Below are positions 52,501-61,753 of a stretch of DNA of 64,000 bases, in pieces. This stretch comes from Bog-473 sp036489775 (lineage in GTDB: Bacteria > Actinomycetota > Acidimicrobiia > Acidimicrobiales > RAAP-2), in the NCBI GenBank assembly GCA_036489775.1, contig DASXFC010000064.1:42463-106462 (forward strand), written 5' to 3'. Position 1 is the first letter of the stretch, and every line of letters begins with the position of its first letter. A program made the position numbers and the translations under genes. The notes under the pieces were generated by a model, which did no database searches, was not told the DNA's origin, and was given only the letters and a program-made list of their open reading frames with translations.

Positions 52501-53231
52501 TCAGGCCCCATGAGATCGTCGGGCTGATCGGGCACAACGGTGCCGGCAAGACCACGCTCTTCGACGTCATTTCCGGGTTCGTCCGGGCCGACGAGGGGTC
52601 GATCCACCTCGATGGCATCGACGTCACCACGGCGCCGGCCTACTGGCGATCGATCGGCGGTCTCGGCCGCTCGTTCCAAGAGGCCCGGCTCTTCCCGACA
52701 CTGAGCGTCGCCGAGACCATCGCCGTCTCCCTCGAGCGACACCTGGCCAACCGTGATCCCTTCGCGGCGGCCTTCCGTCTCCCGGCCTGTACCGATTCCG
52801 AGGCGCGGGCAACCATCCGGGTGAACGAGATCATCGACCTGCTCGGGCTCGAGGGTTATCGCGACCGCCCTACCGGCGCGCTGTCGACCGGCACTCGGCG
52901 CATCGTGGAGCTGGCCTGCATCCTGGCTCACAAGCCATCTCTCCTGATGTTGGACGAACCGACCGCTGGGGTGGCCCAAGCCGAGACCGAGGCGCTCGGT
53001 CCCCTGCTGCGCCGCGTGGCCCTCGAGACCGGCTGCGCCATGGTCGTGATCGAGCATGACATGGCAATGATCTCTTCCCTCTGCGACCGCCTGATCGCCC
53101 TCGAACTCGGCGCCATCATCGCCAAGGGGACGCCGGACGACGTGCTGAGTTCGGACGCGGTGATCGCCAGTTACTTGGGGACCGAACCAACGGCCGTAAT
53201 GCGCTCGGGACCAGTGGCGGCCACCACATGA
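49563..53231 (+). CDS. four-domain fused LIV-type ABC transporter (LivH-LivM-LivF-LivG)
   Basis: 1222 residues. LivH-like permease about 1-320 (SLNGLLAIGLVLIYRVSRVI NFAYG), LivM-like permease about 345-665 (SLVILSGWGGTISLGQFALV), first ATPase about 697-920 with GTNGAGKSS, LSGGEQQM and CIDELSLGLAP (LivF-like), second about 935-1205 with GHNGAGKTT, LSTGTRRIVELA and LLMLDEPTAGV (LivG-like). Both Walker sites look intact; the second signature is LSTGT rather than LSGGQ. All four normally separate subunits are in one chain, translated from an ATGA overlap with the binding protein. Confidence 0.94.
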   Translation: MTAAWRRPAIVAGLIAIVLIATQVDPHRVPLGTVLYGALYGSLNGLLAIGLVLIYRVSRVINFAYGAMGGLGAAVGVGLYSSDHWPWGAAIVVGVVVGALIGAVVSALIEWRFARAPRLVVTVVTIGLAQLIGGFAAYIPKWTGTPTRVALAGFQTGLSSISTFIKPVLFTGNELLILIVVPLTVAGVAWFLLRTDAGRAVRAIADNGERARLLGIPARRLMIGVWALSGVVAALAVLLAAPDQGVTITATAGPTLLLAPLAAAVVAKMERLWVAFAAAVALGVVQYLTGLNVSKQDVSTVVLLVVVVLALLFQHRSGSRAEAADESSWSATGTITAIPQALRDWRPLRFARVGAVLVLGALALALPALLPASRLDQISGAIVFALAALSLVILSGWGGTISLGQFALVGVGAITAGDLMQHANIDLFLALGAGGVAAALAAVVLGLPALRVKGLFLAVTTLAFAVAADDFFFNGANFPNQLPSAVLRPVLWKRFNLTGEGDLYLLCLGVLVLTIILTYGLRRSRTGRAVLATRDNLRGAEAAAVPTTKVRLMAFAISGLIAGIAGGLYVIIYSTAAGNGTGSSFPSSASLLVFSMAVIGGLTSIGGALTAVAILEVIGIAFPNLQLLLSGVGLLVVLVAFPSGLSGLGSTVRNYVLSVVARRRGLDASVWGDTELETLDDRAPVVVESADERPVLLRCSDVNASYGSLQVLFGVDLTVHQGEILALLGTNGAGKSSLLKSITGLLPAHQGSITFAGSHITSESTERIAARGLTMMPGGRGTFASLTVAENLRVASWALRRDRTAAATQRQRALELFPRLNQRSHIAAGNLSGGEQQMLSLAMAFLNEPQLLCIDELSLGLAPTVVADLIEAVKAIHQRGTTIVIVEQSVNVALLIAERAVFLEKGQVRFSGPSSDLLGRPDLLRAVFIGGHDQAEPTPARVPHESAANTDEDDSPILVAQGLIKRYGGITAVNDVDLVIRPHEIVGLIGHNGAGKTTLFDVISGFVRADEGSIHLDGIDVTTAPAYWRSIGGLGRSFQEARLFPTLSVAETIAVSLERHLANRDPFAAAFRLPACTDSEARATIRVNEIIDLLGLEGYRDRPTGALSTGTRRIVELACILAHKPSLLMLDEPTAGVAQAETEALGPLLRRVALETGCAMVVIEHDMAMISSLCDRLIALELGAIIAKGTPDDVLSSDAVIASYLGTEPTAVMRSGPVAATT

Positions 53232-53289
53232 CGAGGCGAGCAGGGCGGGAAACGTTGATGGAGATATCAGCAGAGCGAGAGGACGCCTG

Positions 53290-53889
53290 ATGGCGAAGCA
53301 GACAGTGCGTAAGCCCTACGCGGTGGGCATCAAGCGGCGTGAGGAGATCCTCGACGCGGCCCAACAGCTCTTCGCCGTCCAGGGATTCCGTGGTGCCGCC
53401 CTGGCCGACATCGCGGCCGAGGTCGGCCTGACTCTGGCTGGCCTGCTCCACTACTTCACCTCGAAGGAGGACCTGCTTTCGGCCGTGCTGAAACGACGGG
53501 ATGATTCCTTCGCTCCGCCCTTCGAGCGAACGCTCGAGGAGACCGGCAGTTTCTGCCGAGCGGTGCACGAGGTTATGGCCCAGAGCGTGGCCTCTCCCGA
53601 TGCCCTTCGGCTCTTCATCACGCTGGCAGCCGAGGCCACGGATCCCGAGCACCCGTCGCACGCCTACTTTCAAAAGCGGTACCGACTGGGTCGCGAGCAC
53701 TTCGCCGCCCTCCTGGCCGAGGCTCAAGCGAGCGGCGAGATTGACCCGACGGCCAGTGGCTCCTTGCTGATGGCGGTGCTGGACGGATTGCAGCTCCAGT
53801 GGCTGCACGTTCCCGACTTCGAGATTCTTGATGAGGTCGACCGCTACATGGACTCGATTGCCATTCGCAAAACGGTGGAGGCGCGATGA
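53290..53889 (+). CDS. TetR-family transcriptional regulator
   Basis: 199 residues. HTH: KRREEILDAAQQLFAVQGF, LADIAAEVGLTLAGLLHYF. Ligand-binding C-terminal half with an alpha-helical core and NFEILDEVDRYMDSIAIRK end. Overlaps the MFS gene (4 bases), so it probably regulates the transport/hydrolysis genes downstream. Confidence 0.93.
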   Translation: MAKQTVRKPYAVGIKRREEILDAAQQLFAVQGFRGAALADIAAEVGLTLAGLLHYFTSKEDLLSAVLKRRDDSFAPPFERTLEETGSFCRAVHEVMAQSVASPDALRLFITLAAEATDPEHPSHAYFQKRYRLGREHFAALLAEAQASGEIDPTASGSLLMAVLDGLQLQWLHVPDFEILDEVDRYMDSIAIRKTVEAR

Positions 53890-55238
53890 CGGAGGACCTC
53901 GAAAGCGAATTGGCCGAGCCGGCTCGCGGCTTGCGGGCCTTCCGCGCTGGGTTGGGCTCATACGGCCTTCTCCCTCTGGTCGTGTTGGCCGGATTGGCGG
54001 CCGCCCAGAGCTTCGATTCGAACGCGTTCGGGGTGCTGGCGCCTGAGATCCGTCACACGTTCCACCTTGACAATGCCGGCATCGACAGCGTTGCCGGCCT
54101 CACCGGCGCCCTCCCGCTTCTCCTTTCGGTGTTCATTGGCCACTGGGGGGACCGGTCCGATCGCATCCGGATTTCTCGCTACAGCGCTCTGTTATGGGGA
54201 GTCACCGCCATCCTCACCGGGCTGGCTCCGGTCCTGGCTCTGCTGGTGATCGCCCGCCTCCTCGGTGGCGTCGGCCTGCTCTCGACGCAAACGGTGTACC
54301 CGAGCCTGCTTTCGGACTACTACCCGCTCAATCGTCGGGCTCAGGTCTTCACCATTTTCCTCCTGTTCTCCACCGGACTCGGATTAGTGGCCACCCCGTT
54401 GGCCGGACTGCTCGGAGATACGTACGGCTGGCGGCCCACCTTCGTGCTGCTGGCCATTCCCACCTTTGTCTTTGCCTTCCTCCTCTCCAAGCTCCGAGAT
54501 CCCAGCGGGCGTGGCAACACATCGCCTGTCGTCGTGGCCGAGCAGATGGTCGCCGAAACCGCCGCATCGATTGAGCGAAAGAGCATCCGTGAGAGCTTCC
54601 GCATCATCAAGCAGTCACGCACGCTGCGCAGGACCTGGTTGGGGGCTTTCATCCTGGGTGGCGCCGCCGCGCCGATTGCAACACTCCTCTCGACGTTCTT
54701 CCATGACGTGTACCACGTCAAATCAACCGGCCGCGGGGCCATCATCGCCGCAGTGGGCGTGGGCGGGCTGATTGGGCTCGTCATCTCGGGAGCGCTCGCG
54801 CAACGCATCCTGGCCAACGGCCGTAGCCACCGGTTGCCGGTCATCGCCGGCCTCATGGCCGCCGCCTGCGCCATCTGCGTCTTCTTGATTGCCTGCTCAC
54901 CGTCCCTCTGGTTCGCCGTTGTCGTCACCGCCCTGGCCGGCATCGGCCTCGGTGGTTTCCTGCCGGCGTACACCACGATCGTCTCGATCGTCTCGCCGGC
55001 CGAGTTCCGCAGCCAGGCTTTCGCCTGGTCGACCGTGTTCTTTGCCATCGGCGCCGTCGTGGTGTCGGTCTTCGTCGGTACCTTGGCCGACGCCGCCGGA
55101 CAGCGGACCGCCGTCGGCGCCCTGGCTCTGGTTGTCATCGTGGGCGGGCTCGTCCTGACCTCAGCCCGCCGCTTCATCGATGCCGAAGTGATCGAGTCGA
55201 GCCCGACCGGTCCTGGCATCACAGATCTCATTGGATGA
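53886..55238 (+). CDS. MFS transporter
   Basis: 450 residues with about 12 hydrophobic segments. Motif A-like GHWGDRSDRIRISRY between TM2 and TM3 and the symmetric linker in the middle. Likely a proton-coupled exporter or importer; the adjacent GH1-like and SGNH enzymes suggest a sugar or glycoside, which is inference. Confidence 0.9.
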   Translation: MTEDLESELAEPARGLRAFRAGLGSYGLLPLVVLAGLAAAQSFDSNAFGVLAPEIRHTFHLDNAGIDSVAGLTGALPLLLSVFIGHWGDRSDRIRISRYSALLWGVTAILTGLAPVLALLVIARLLGGVGLLSTQTVYPSLLSDYYPLNRRAQVFTIFLLFSTGLGLVATPLAGLLGDTYGWRPTFVLLAIPTFVFAFLLSKLRDPSGRGNTSPVVVAEQMVAETAASIERKSIRESFRIIKQSRTLRRTWLGAFILGGAAAPIATLLSTFFHDVYHVKSTGRGAIIAAVGVGGLIGLVISGALAQRILANGRSHRLPVIAGLMAAACAICVFLIACSPSLWFAVVVTALAGIGLGGFLPAYTTIVSIVSPAEFRSQAFAWSTVFFAIGAVVVSVFVGTLADAAGQRTAVGALALVVIVGGLVLTSARRFIDAEVIESSPTGPGITDLIG

Positions 55239-55292
55239 GGTTCGCGTCCCTCGTGCTCCCCACGATGGACGCGGATCGAAAGGAGGCACGTA

Positions 55293-56486
55293 ATGCAGTG
55301 GCCTGAAGGATTCATGTGGGGCACCGGCGCGTCCTCGACGCAGTGCGAAGGCGCCTCTCCGGCCTCGAACTGGTGGGACTGGGAGCGCCAGGACATGGCG
55401 CCGATCTCTGGCGAGGGCAACGGGTTCGCCCGACGGTTCCGAGAAGACTTCGGCATCTTCGCCGAGCTCGGCCTGACCAACCACCGGCTTTCCATCGAGT
55501 GGGCCCGCATCGAGCCCGAAGAGGGGGTGCACGATCAGGCCGCCATCGAGCACTACCGGGAGATCCTGGGCGCGGCATCGGCAGCTGGTGTCACCCCCTG
55601 GGTCTGCCTCCACCACTTCACCCTGCCCAGGTGGTTTGCCGAGGCCGGGGCGTTTCTGGTCGAGAAGAACCGCACCGAGTTCTGGACCAGACACGTGGAC
55701 TTCATGGCCGAAACGTTCGGCGATCTGGTCGGTGGCTGGCAACCGGTCAACGAGACGAACTACTACGCCGGCGCCGCTTACCTCAGTGGCACCTGGCCAC
55801 CGGGACACAAGGATCGTGACGAGTGCGCCGTGGCGACAGAGGCCATCCAGCTCGCCACCGCTGAAGCCGCCGTCCGACTGAAGCAGACCGGCGTGCCGGT
55901 GTGCTCGATCTTCGGTCTCTACTGTGAGGTGCCCCTGGACGACGAGCCTGCAACCAAAACCAGGGCCGAGCTGCTCCGAGCCACCAACTGGGACGCCGGG
56001 ATCGGACTCTTCCGCGATGGGGTGCTCCGATTGCCCGGTCGCAAACCGATTGAGCGGCCGGATTTGGGCGGATCCTTCGATCTGTTCGGGTTCTCCTACT
56101 ACGCCAACATCGGCGTCGCCAAGGGTGAGATGGCCCCCTACCCCGCCGATGCCCCCATCTCTCCGCTCGGGTACGGCATTGAGGCCAAAGGACTTCGTCT
56201 CGTCCTCGATCGCCTCAAGGTCGAACTACCCGACACGCCACTCCTGGTGGCGGAGTACGGGGTCGGGACGGACGACGATGCTTTCCGGGCGCAGTACATC
56301 GAAGACGGACTCTCCGAGGTGCAAGCCGCCTTGGCGCGAGGCATCGATGTCCGCGGGTTCTTTCACTGGACCGGCGTCGACAACTACGAGTGGCGCCACG
56401 GCTACGACGTGTCCTTCGGGATTGTCGACCGCGATCGTCAGGTCCGACCCAGCGCCCGCGTGCTCCAACGCGAAGCAAAGCAGTAA
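55293..56486 (+). CDS. GH1-like glycoside hydrolase, divergent
   Basis: 397 residues (GH1 normally ~450), GAAAGGAGGCACG site before the ATG. TIM barrel: EGFMWGTGASSTQCEG, RLSIEWARIEPEEGVHDQ, GVTPWVCLHHFTLPRWF. Acid/base motif GWQPVNETNYYAG has Glu154 but Thr replaces the Pro of NEP; nucleophile Glu321 sits in LLVAEYGVG, not TENG. HWTGVDNYEW replaces the common WSLLDNFEW. Likely active but with altered specificity. One-base overlap with the SGNH gene. Confidence 0.88.
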   Translation: MQWPEGFMWGTGASSTQCEGASPASNWWDWERQDMAPISGEGNGFARRFREDFGIFAELGLTNHRLSIEWARIEPEEGVHDQAAIEHYREILGAASAAGVTPWVCLHHFTLPRWFAEAGAFLVEKNRTEFWTRHVDFMAETFGDLVGGWQPVNETNYYAGAAYLSGTWPPGHKDRDECAVATEAIQLATAEAAVRLKQTGVPVCSIFGLYCEVPLDDEPATKTRAELLRATNWDAGIGLFRDGVLRLPGRKPIERPDLGGSFDLFGFSYYANIGVAKGEMAPYPADAPISPLGYGIEAKGLRLVLDRLKVELPDTPLLVAEYGVGTDDDAFRAQYIEDGLSEVQAALARGIDVRGFFHWTGVDNYEWRHGYDVSFGIVDRDRQVRPSARVLQREAKQ

Positions 56487-57631
56487 TGCCCGGTCTCGCT
56501 CCAGTTGACATCACGGGTGGCGCGGTCAGGGTGGCCGGCATCGTCGAGACGGAGCCGACCGACAGCGGCATCGTTCTCCACCGCATGCCCTCCTGGGTGC
56601 ACCGGCAGCACAACGATCTCACTCTCCCCTTCCTCGAGACGATGCCATGCGGGGCCAGAATCGAGATGATCACCGACGCCACCACCCTGGAGCTCGAGGT
56701 CTTTCTCACGCTCATCCAGGTGGGGTCAGACCCAGGACCGGCAGCCGCTTTTGACCTGGTCATCGACGGTGAGATCGTGGCCACCCACTCGACACGGACC
56801 GGTGCACTCATCCTGATCGATCCCCTTACCAGGGCAGTCTCGTTCGAGACCGGCGAGCCCGACACCATTCGCTTCGAGGGGCTCCCGCCGGGCGAAAAGA
56901 AGGTGGAACTGTGGCTGCCGAACGCGGCGATCGTCCGCCTCATCGAGCTTCGAACTGATGGACCCGTTCGCCCACTCGAGACGCCGGCCCAAAAATGGGT
57001 CCACTACGGAAGCTCCATTTCGCACTGCCTCGAGGCAACGCAGCCCACCGGAGTATGGCCGGTGGTGGCCGCCCGATTGGCGGGAGTCGACCTCATGAGC
57101 TTTGCCTTCGCCGGTCAGTGCCAACTCGACCCTTTCGTGGCTCGGATGATCGCCGCCCAGGACGCCGATCTCATCAGCCTGAAGCTCGGGATCAACATCA
57201 TCAATGGCGACACCATGCGAGAGCGCACCTTCTTGCCCGCCATTCACGGATTTCTCGACACCATCCGCGAATCCCACCCGGACGTGCCTCTGATTCTGGT
57301 AACGCCCATCACATGCCCGGTGGTAGAAGACCACCCGGGGCCGACCCTGCTCAACCCCGGGGGCAAGGCGAAGATCGTCGACCGCTCCACTGAACTCAGC
57401 ACCGGCGCCTTGACCCTCCGGCGGGTGCGCGAGCTCGAAGCGGAGATCGTGGCGGGGCGCCGCGCGAACGGTGACGTCAACCTGCATCTGCTTTCAGGAC
57501 TTGACCTCTTCGGGTCAGACGATGCCGTTGATCTTCCTGACGGGCTTCACCCCAATCCGGCTGGCTACCGGCGCATCGGGGAAAGGTTCTACCGGCTCGC
57601 TTTCGAGGCAGGACCCTTCGCGGCTCGGTGA
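56486..57631 (+). CDS. SGNH/GDSL-type hydrolase
   Basis: 381 residues, ATG shares a base with the GH1 stop (TAATG). N-terminal half is a beta-sandwich, the C-terminal half the SGNH domain: HYGSSISHC (Ser177), FAGQCQLDP (Gly), KLGINIINGD (Asn) and LPDGLHPNPAGY (Asp352, His355). Esterase or carbohydrate deacetylase; coupling to the GH1-like enzyme suggests removing acyl groups from glycosides. Confidence 0.9.
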   Translation: MPGLAPVDITGGAVRVAGIVETEPTDSGIVLHRMPSWVHRQHNDLTLPFLETMPCGARIEMITDATTLELEVFLTLIQVGSDPGPAAAFDLVIDGEIVATHSTRTGALILIDPLTRAVSFETGEPDTIRFEGLPPGEKKVELWLPNAAIVRLIELRTDGPVRPLETPAQKWVHYGSSISHCLEATQPTGVWPVVAARLAGVDLMSFAFAGQCQLDPFVARMIAAQDADLISLKLGINIINGDTMRERTFLPAIHGFLDTIRESHPDVPLILVTPITCPVVEDHPGPTLLNPGGKAKIVDRSTELSTGALTLRRVRELEAEIVAGRRANGDVNLHLLSGLDLFGSDDAVDLPDGLHPNPAGYRRIGERFYRLAFEAGPFAAR

Positions 57632-57767
57632 TCACCGGCACCGGGTCCTCACCTTCGCCTCACTCGATGAGATGACAACACATCAAAGGGAGGTCTCAAG
57701 GGATTTCCATTACTCTCTCTGCCAACGATCCGAGTTGTGGCGACGGGACGAGGGAGCACGGAGCGGC

Positions 57768-59360
57768 GTGAGATACCGGAACAGAGCAACGCAGGTAGGA
57801 AAGTTCGTTGCGCTGGTCCTGACACTCTTTCTTTCGCTCGTGGTCGCCCCCGCATCGAGCGGCGCAGCTGAGTCACCGAACGCTGGCCTTGGCGCGCTGC
57901 AGCAGTTGGCGCGCGCCGAGGTCGCCTACTACCAATCCCAACTGCCAGCCGGCACTGTGGTCAATTGCATTGCACCGGCCGGCAATCCTGCCTTCGGCAC
58001 ACCGGCGTGGACGTTGCGCGACCTCGAGAACGAGCTTTGCGCCACAGGACGGCTCCAGGACGAGTACACCAACCCCGCCTTTAACGCCGCGCTGTTGAGT
58101 GAGACACCGGCGATCTACTCCTCGCAGTTACTGGCCCAGCTCGGGCGGCCGGGGCATCTCGAAGGGGGCGTGACTTCCTTGGTCCCGGGTGCTACGACGG
58201 CTGACCCCTTCCGCACGCTCGCTCGCTGGACCTCCGCCGGACTCGGTCGTGTCACACCGGTCTCCTTCCGGGCCAGCGATGGCGCGGTTCTGCGCGGCTA
58301 CGTCTTCGAGCCTCCGGCTCACGACCCACCACCGCCCAGCGGATACCCGGGCGTCACCATCACCGACGGCTCCCTACAGGGCTTCCAGCAGATGTACTTC
58401 TGGGCGGCCGAGGGACTGGCCCAGGACGGCTACATGGTGATGACCTACGACGTCCAGGGCGAAGGCGAGTCCGACCTCCTCCCATCGAATTGTCTCCAGG
58501 GGCTGCTCTCTTCACACAGCTGCCCTGGCGTGCCCTTCCAGCAGAACTACAACTTCTACCAGGGTGCCGAGGACTCGTTGAACTTCTTCCTCTCGAGTGC
58601 CACCTCGCCATATGAGGGATCGTCCAACCCCGATGCGGCCTCCCTCAATGACAACGACATCGCACTGGCCGGCCACTCCCTCGGCGCCGCTGCGGTCAGC
58701 GAGGTTGGCCAGTGTGACAAGCGGGTCAAGACCATCGTGGCCTGGGATGACCTGACCACCGTGGCCAACTGCAACGGCGTCGACATCCCGCCCGCTGATC
58801 GCAGCCCAACCCTGCTGCATGCACCTGCCTTGGCGCTCACCAACGACTATTTCTTGAATCCCGAACCTATGACTTCGGTCCCCAACGCGCACGCCAAGGA
58901 CGCCGGCTACCGCCAACTGGTGTCGGCCGGGCTCAATGCCGAAGAGGTGGCCATCCGGGGCACCACTCACCTCACCTACACCTACACCTACATCCCCTAC
59001 GCACTGCCTGCTGGATCTCTCGCTGAACGGGTCGCCTTCTATTACACCCAGGCCTGGTTGAACTACGAGATGCGTTGGCAACCATCCGCCTTGCAGGAAC
59101 TAACAGCCAAGACCTTCGACGCCAGTGCCGATGTGGCCTCGATCGGGGCCGGTACGTTCGATGCGGCCAAAGCGCTGGCCGATCCCACCAACCTGACGGC
59201 CGACAACGTGCCGTATGACATTGCCGGCTTGCCCGTCGCCAACCTGGTCTCGATCTACTACGAGTCCGAATATTCGCTCCAGAACTTCACGTCGGGAGTC
59301 GAACAGTCCTGCAGCGACATGCGGGCCGACTGTCCTGCCGTCGCACCGCCCACGCCCTAA
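57768..59360 (+). CDS. secreted alpha/beta hydrolase
   Basis: 530 residues from GTG 57768 with GGAGCGGC upstream; longer frames start inside the SGNH gene. Signal peptide KFVALVLTLFLSLVVAPASSGAA. Nucleophile elbow ALAGHSLGAAAV, and a GYMVMTYDVQGEGESD dipeptidyl-peptidase-like loop. Other triad residues are less certain (WDDLTT and GTTHLTY). Several Cys pairs suggest extracellular folding. Substrate unknown. Confidence 0.85.
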   Translation: MRYRNRATQVGKFVALVLTLFLSLVVAPASSGAAESPNAGLGALQQLARAEVAYYQSQLPAGTVVNCIAPAGNPAFGTPAWTLRDLENELCATGRLQDEYTNPAFNAALLSETPAIYSSQLLAQLGRPGHLEGGVTSLVPGATTADPFRTLARWTSAGLGRVTPVSFRASDGAVLRGYVFEPPAHDPPPPSGYPGVTITDGSLQGFQQMYFWAAEGLAQDGYMVMTYDVQGEGESDLLPSNCLQGLLSSHSCPGVPFQQNYNFYQGAEDSLNFFLSSATSPYEGSSNPDAASLNDNDIALAGHSLGAAAVSEVGQCDKRVKTIVAWDDLTTVANCNGVDIPPADRSPTLLHAPALALTNDYFLNPEPMTSVPNAHAKDAGYRQLVSAGLNAEEVAIRGTTHLTYTYTYIPYALPAGSLAERVAFYYTQAWLNYEMRWQPSALQELTAKTFDASADVASIGAGTFDAAKALADPTNLTADNVPYDIAGLPVANLVSIYYESEYSLQNFTSGVEQSCSDMRADCPAVAPPTP

Positions 59361-59415
59361 CGAACCAGCTCACCGGGCCGTCCGCAAGGCGACGCGGCTT
59401 TCCTTCCACGGTCCC

Positions 59416-61587
59416 CTATTGGTTGAGCGAGAACACCGTGTAACGGAAGTCCGTCCAACCGTCGGCCAGTCCGGGCGGAACAAAGACGGGCTTGAGCACC
59501 TGGAGCTCAATCGACAGTTGCGACCTGCCCTTCGTCAAGCTGCCGGCGATCGGAAAGTCGCTATCGGCCCACCGTTTGTAAGTGTCATATTTGGCGGTGG
59601 CGCCGCTGGCCGATGTGTTGGCCGGAGTCATCCAAACCCCGGCTGGCACGCCGTCGACGAATACTTGCGCCTGTTGCTCAAAAGTCGCTTGATCAAGCTG
59701 GCGGCGGAGCACGACCCCCTCGTTGTCAGCATTGATCTTTACGTTGAACCGGATGATCGAGCCAGGAGGATGAACCAAACCAGTGTCGGTCACGGACTGA
59801 TGTCGGGGGTCCGTCCCAGGAGGAGGCGGGACGGCGCCCAGGATGATGGTGGCATCGAAGAGCGGAGAAGAAAGGTTGCCGTCGTCTTCGCCTTCGTAGA
59901 AGGACCTCAACGTCTCCGAAGTGGCCACGGAAGTCGACGTGTAGTCGGCCGTCGAGAGCGATGCCGTATTCCCGACGTCGATCGAGTCGGTTTGATCCAT
60001 GCCCTCCAGGTCATTTCCGTACCAAAAGACGACGCTGTGATTAGCAGTGGGCAGGCCGTCGCCAGCGCCATGCTGGATACCGAGGACAATGCCGTCCCGG
60101 AAGTTCCAAGGGTCTTGCAGCAACAGCCGGTACTGCGACGTTTCCCCTTCGATCGGCGAGACGGTCTGGACGTCGGTGGCGCCGTGATCGAAGAGGGTGA
60201 ACGGACCGTTGGCGTAGTAGTAACCCCCGTCGAAGAAGTCTTCGGTACCCGTTCCGTTGAAGGCCGGTGTCTGCGACCCGTCGAAGTACACATGTTCATT
60301 CCCCTCCATGAACAGCGTTTCGGAGCCGTCGAGCGGGCCTTCTTCGGTATATGAAATGCCGACAACCTTTCCTTGCCCTGGTTGGTCGAGCATCACATAG
60401 TCGGATCCGTTCTGAGTCGGGTCTTGTGCCGCGTAAGTCGCGTGGAATTCACCGACACTGCTCCCGATGCCTGAATACGTCATCGGGGACTGCTCGACCT
60501 GCCAGAAGGCATTGATGGGGTGGCCGTCGTTATTCACCAGGTCGATCTCTGCCGAGCGTACAAAGGGCATTGGGAAATACAGGTAGCCGGTATTGCTGGC
60601 CGGGATGAACCCCGCCAACAGTCCCAGTGCTGGTGATCGCGAGCCAGCTCCGCTCAAGAAGAGGTCGGCCAGGGGTGCGTTGATCGCCAGGTCACTCGAT
60701 CCATCCCAGCGAGCCTGCAGCCAGACGTCGTGAAGAGCTTCGTCGTCATTGGGAGCGACGGATACCTTGATGGCGCTGATGGTGCCGGCCCGCTGGATAT
60801 TCGAAATGACCCTCGTTTCGCCCGGTTGCAGCGTGCCACCGCCGATCGCGGTCGAGCCAGCCGGCAGAATCTCGGGATCGGAACCGGCCCGTTTGGCCAC
60901 AGCCACCTCGGCCTCTGACGTCTCGAGGGTTTGCGCAGACGTGGGGTCGAAGGTCTGCACGGGCGTGCCGGCTGGATACGTCTCGTAGCCGATGTTGTAA
61001 TACGCCGGATCACCGGTGCTCACCACGCGCACGCTCTTGGCGAAGGGCATCCTCACGTCGCAGTAGAAGCCGCCGCTCGACACTCCGCCATTTCCGCACA
61101 GGGGGGCCAAGAACGGACCCGAAGAACCTGAGAAGAGCGTGTCGGCCGGTAGATCGATCCGGGGCGTGGTCTCCCCATCGAAGAAGAACTCAAGATTGCC
61201 GAAGGATCGCGCGCTACTGCTTTTGCCGTTGAACAGGGCACCGGTGACCCAAATGCGATCGATGACCCCGGGCCCTTCGGCCTCCATCAGGACGTAGTCA
61301 CCTTGGGCATCCTGGTAGAGGTAATTGCCGGAGTCACCGTTCTCGCCATTGGGATCGTGACTCGACGCACCGGCATCATGAACCGACGCATTGAGCAGTG
61401 GTAACTGGTTCAGCGCGTTGAGCCCCTCGCCCGCCGCCGAACCGGGGTCCCCATCAGAAGAAGAGGCCTGCTGACTGGCCTGGCCGGTCGCCACTTGCCC
61501 TGTCCCAGCAACAACCAACGTTGCGAGCATCAGTGCCGCGAGACAGAGGCTCGACCACCACCTTCGCCGAAATCCGCCTTGTGCCAC
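59416..61587 (-). CDS. secreted DUF2961/GH172-family protein
   Basis: 723 residues from GTG 61587 with GGGGCGG upstream. Signal peptide WWSSLCLAALMLATLVVAG. DUF2961 features: EGPGVIDRIWVTG, LEFFFDGETTPRIDLPAD, and the diagnostic FNGTGTEDFFDGGYYYANG. GH172 members hydrolyse difructose dianhydrides or D-arabinofuranosyl linkages such as in mycobacterial arabinan (family knowledge). A following domain (~570-720) is beta-rich. Divergent from the DHA2 exporter. Confidence 0.92.
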   Translation of the reverse strand: MAQGGFRRRWWSSLCLAALMLATLVVAGTGQVATGQASQQASSSDGDPGSAAGEGLNALNQLPLLNASVHDAGASSHDPNGENGDSGNYLYQDAQGDYVLMEAEGPGVIDRIWVTGALFNGKSSSARSFGNLEFFFDGETTPRIDLPADTLFSGSSGPFLAPLCGNGGVSSGGFYCDVRMPFAKSVRVVSTGDPAYYNIGYETYPAGTPVQTFDPTSAQTLETSEAEVAVAKRAGSDPEILPAGSTAIGGGTLQPGETRVISNIQRAGTISAIKVSVAPNDDEALHDVWLQARWDGSSDLAINAPLADLFLSGAGSRSPALGLLAGFIPASNTGYLYFPMPFVRSAEIDLVNNDGHPINAFWQVEQSPMTYSGIGSSVGEFHATYAAQDPTQNGSDYVMLDQPGQGKVVGISYTEEGPLDGSETLFMEGNEHVYFDGSQTPAFNGTGTEDFFDGGYYYANGPFTLFDHGATDVQTVSPIEGETSQYRLLLQDPWNFRDGIVLGIQHGAGDGLPTANHSVVFWYGNDLEGMDQTDSIDVGNTASLSTADYTSTSVATSETLRSFYEGEDDGNLSSPLFDATIILGAVPPPPGTDPRHQSVTDTGLVHPPGSIIRFNVKINADNEGVVLRRQLDQATFEQQAQVFVDGVPAGVWMTPANTSASGATAKYDTYKRWADSDFPIAGSLTKGRSQLSIELQVLKPVFVPPGLADGWTDFRYTVFSLNQ

Positions 61588-61753
61588 TTTTGCCGCCCCC
61601 GCGCTCTGCTGACTTCGGCCACCGCCACACCAGAGCCCGGCCCGACGAGCAGACAGCGTATTTGCTGAGCACCGAAGGGGGCGGATTTCTCACCCCTCAG
61701 GCATCCACCAGCAACCTGGAGCACTGAACGACGCCTGAAATCTTGCCGCTACC

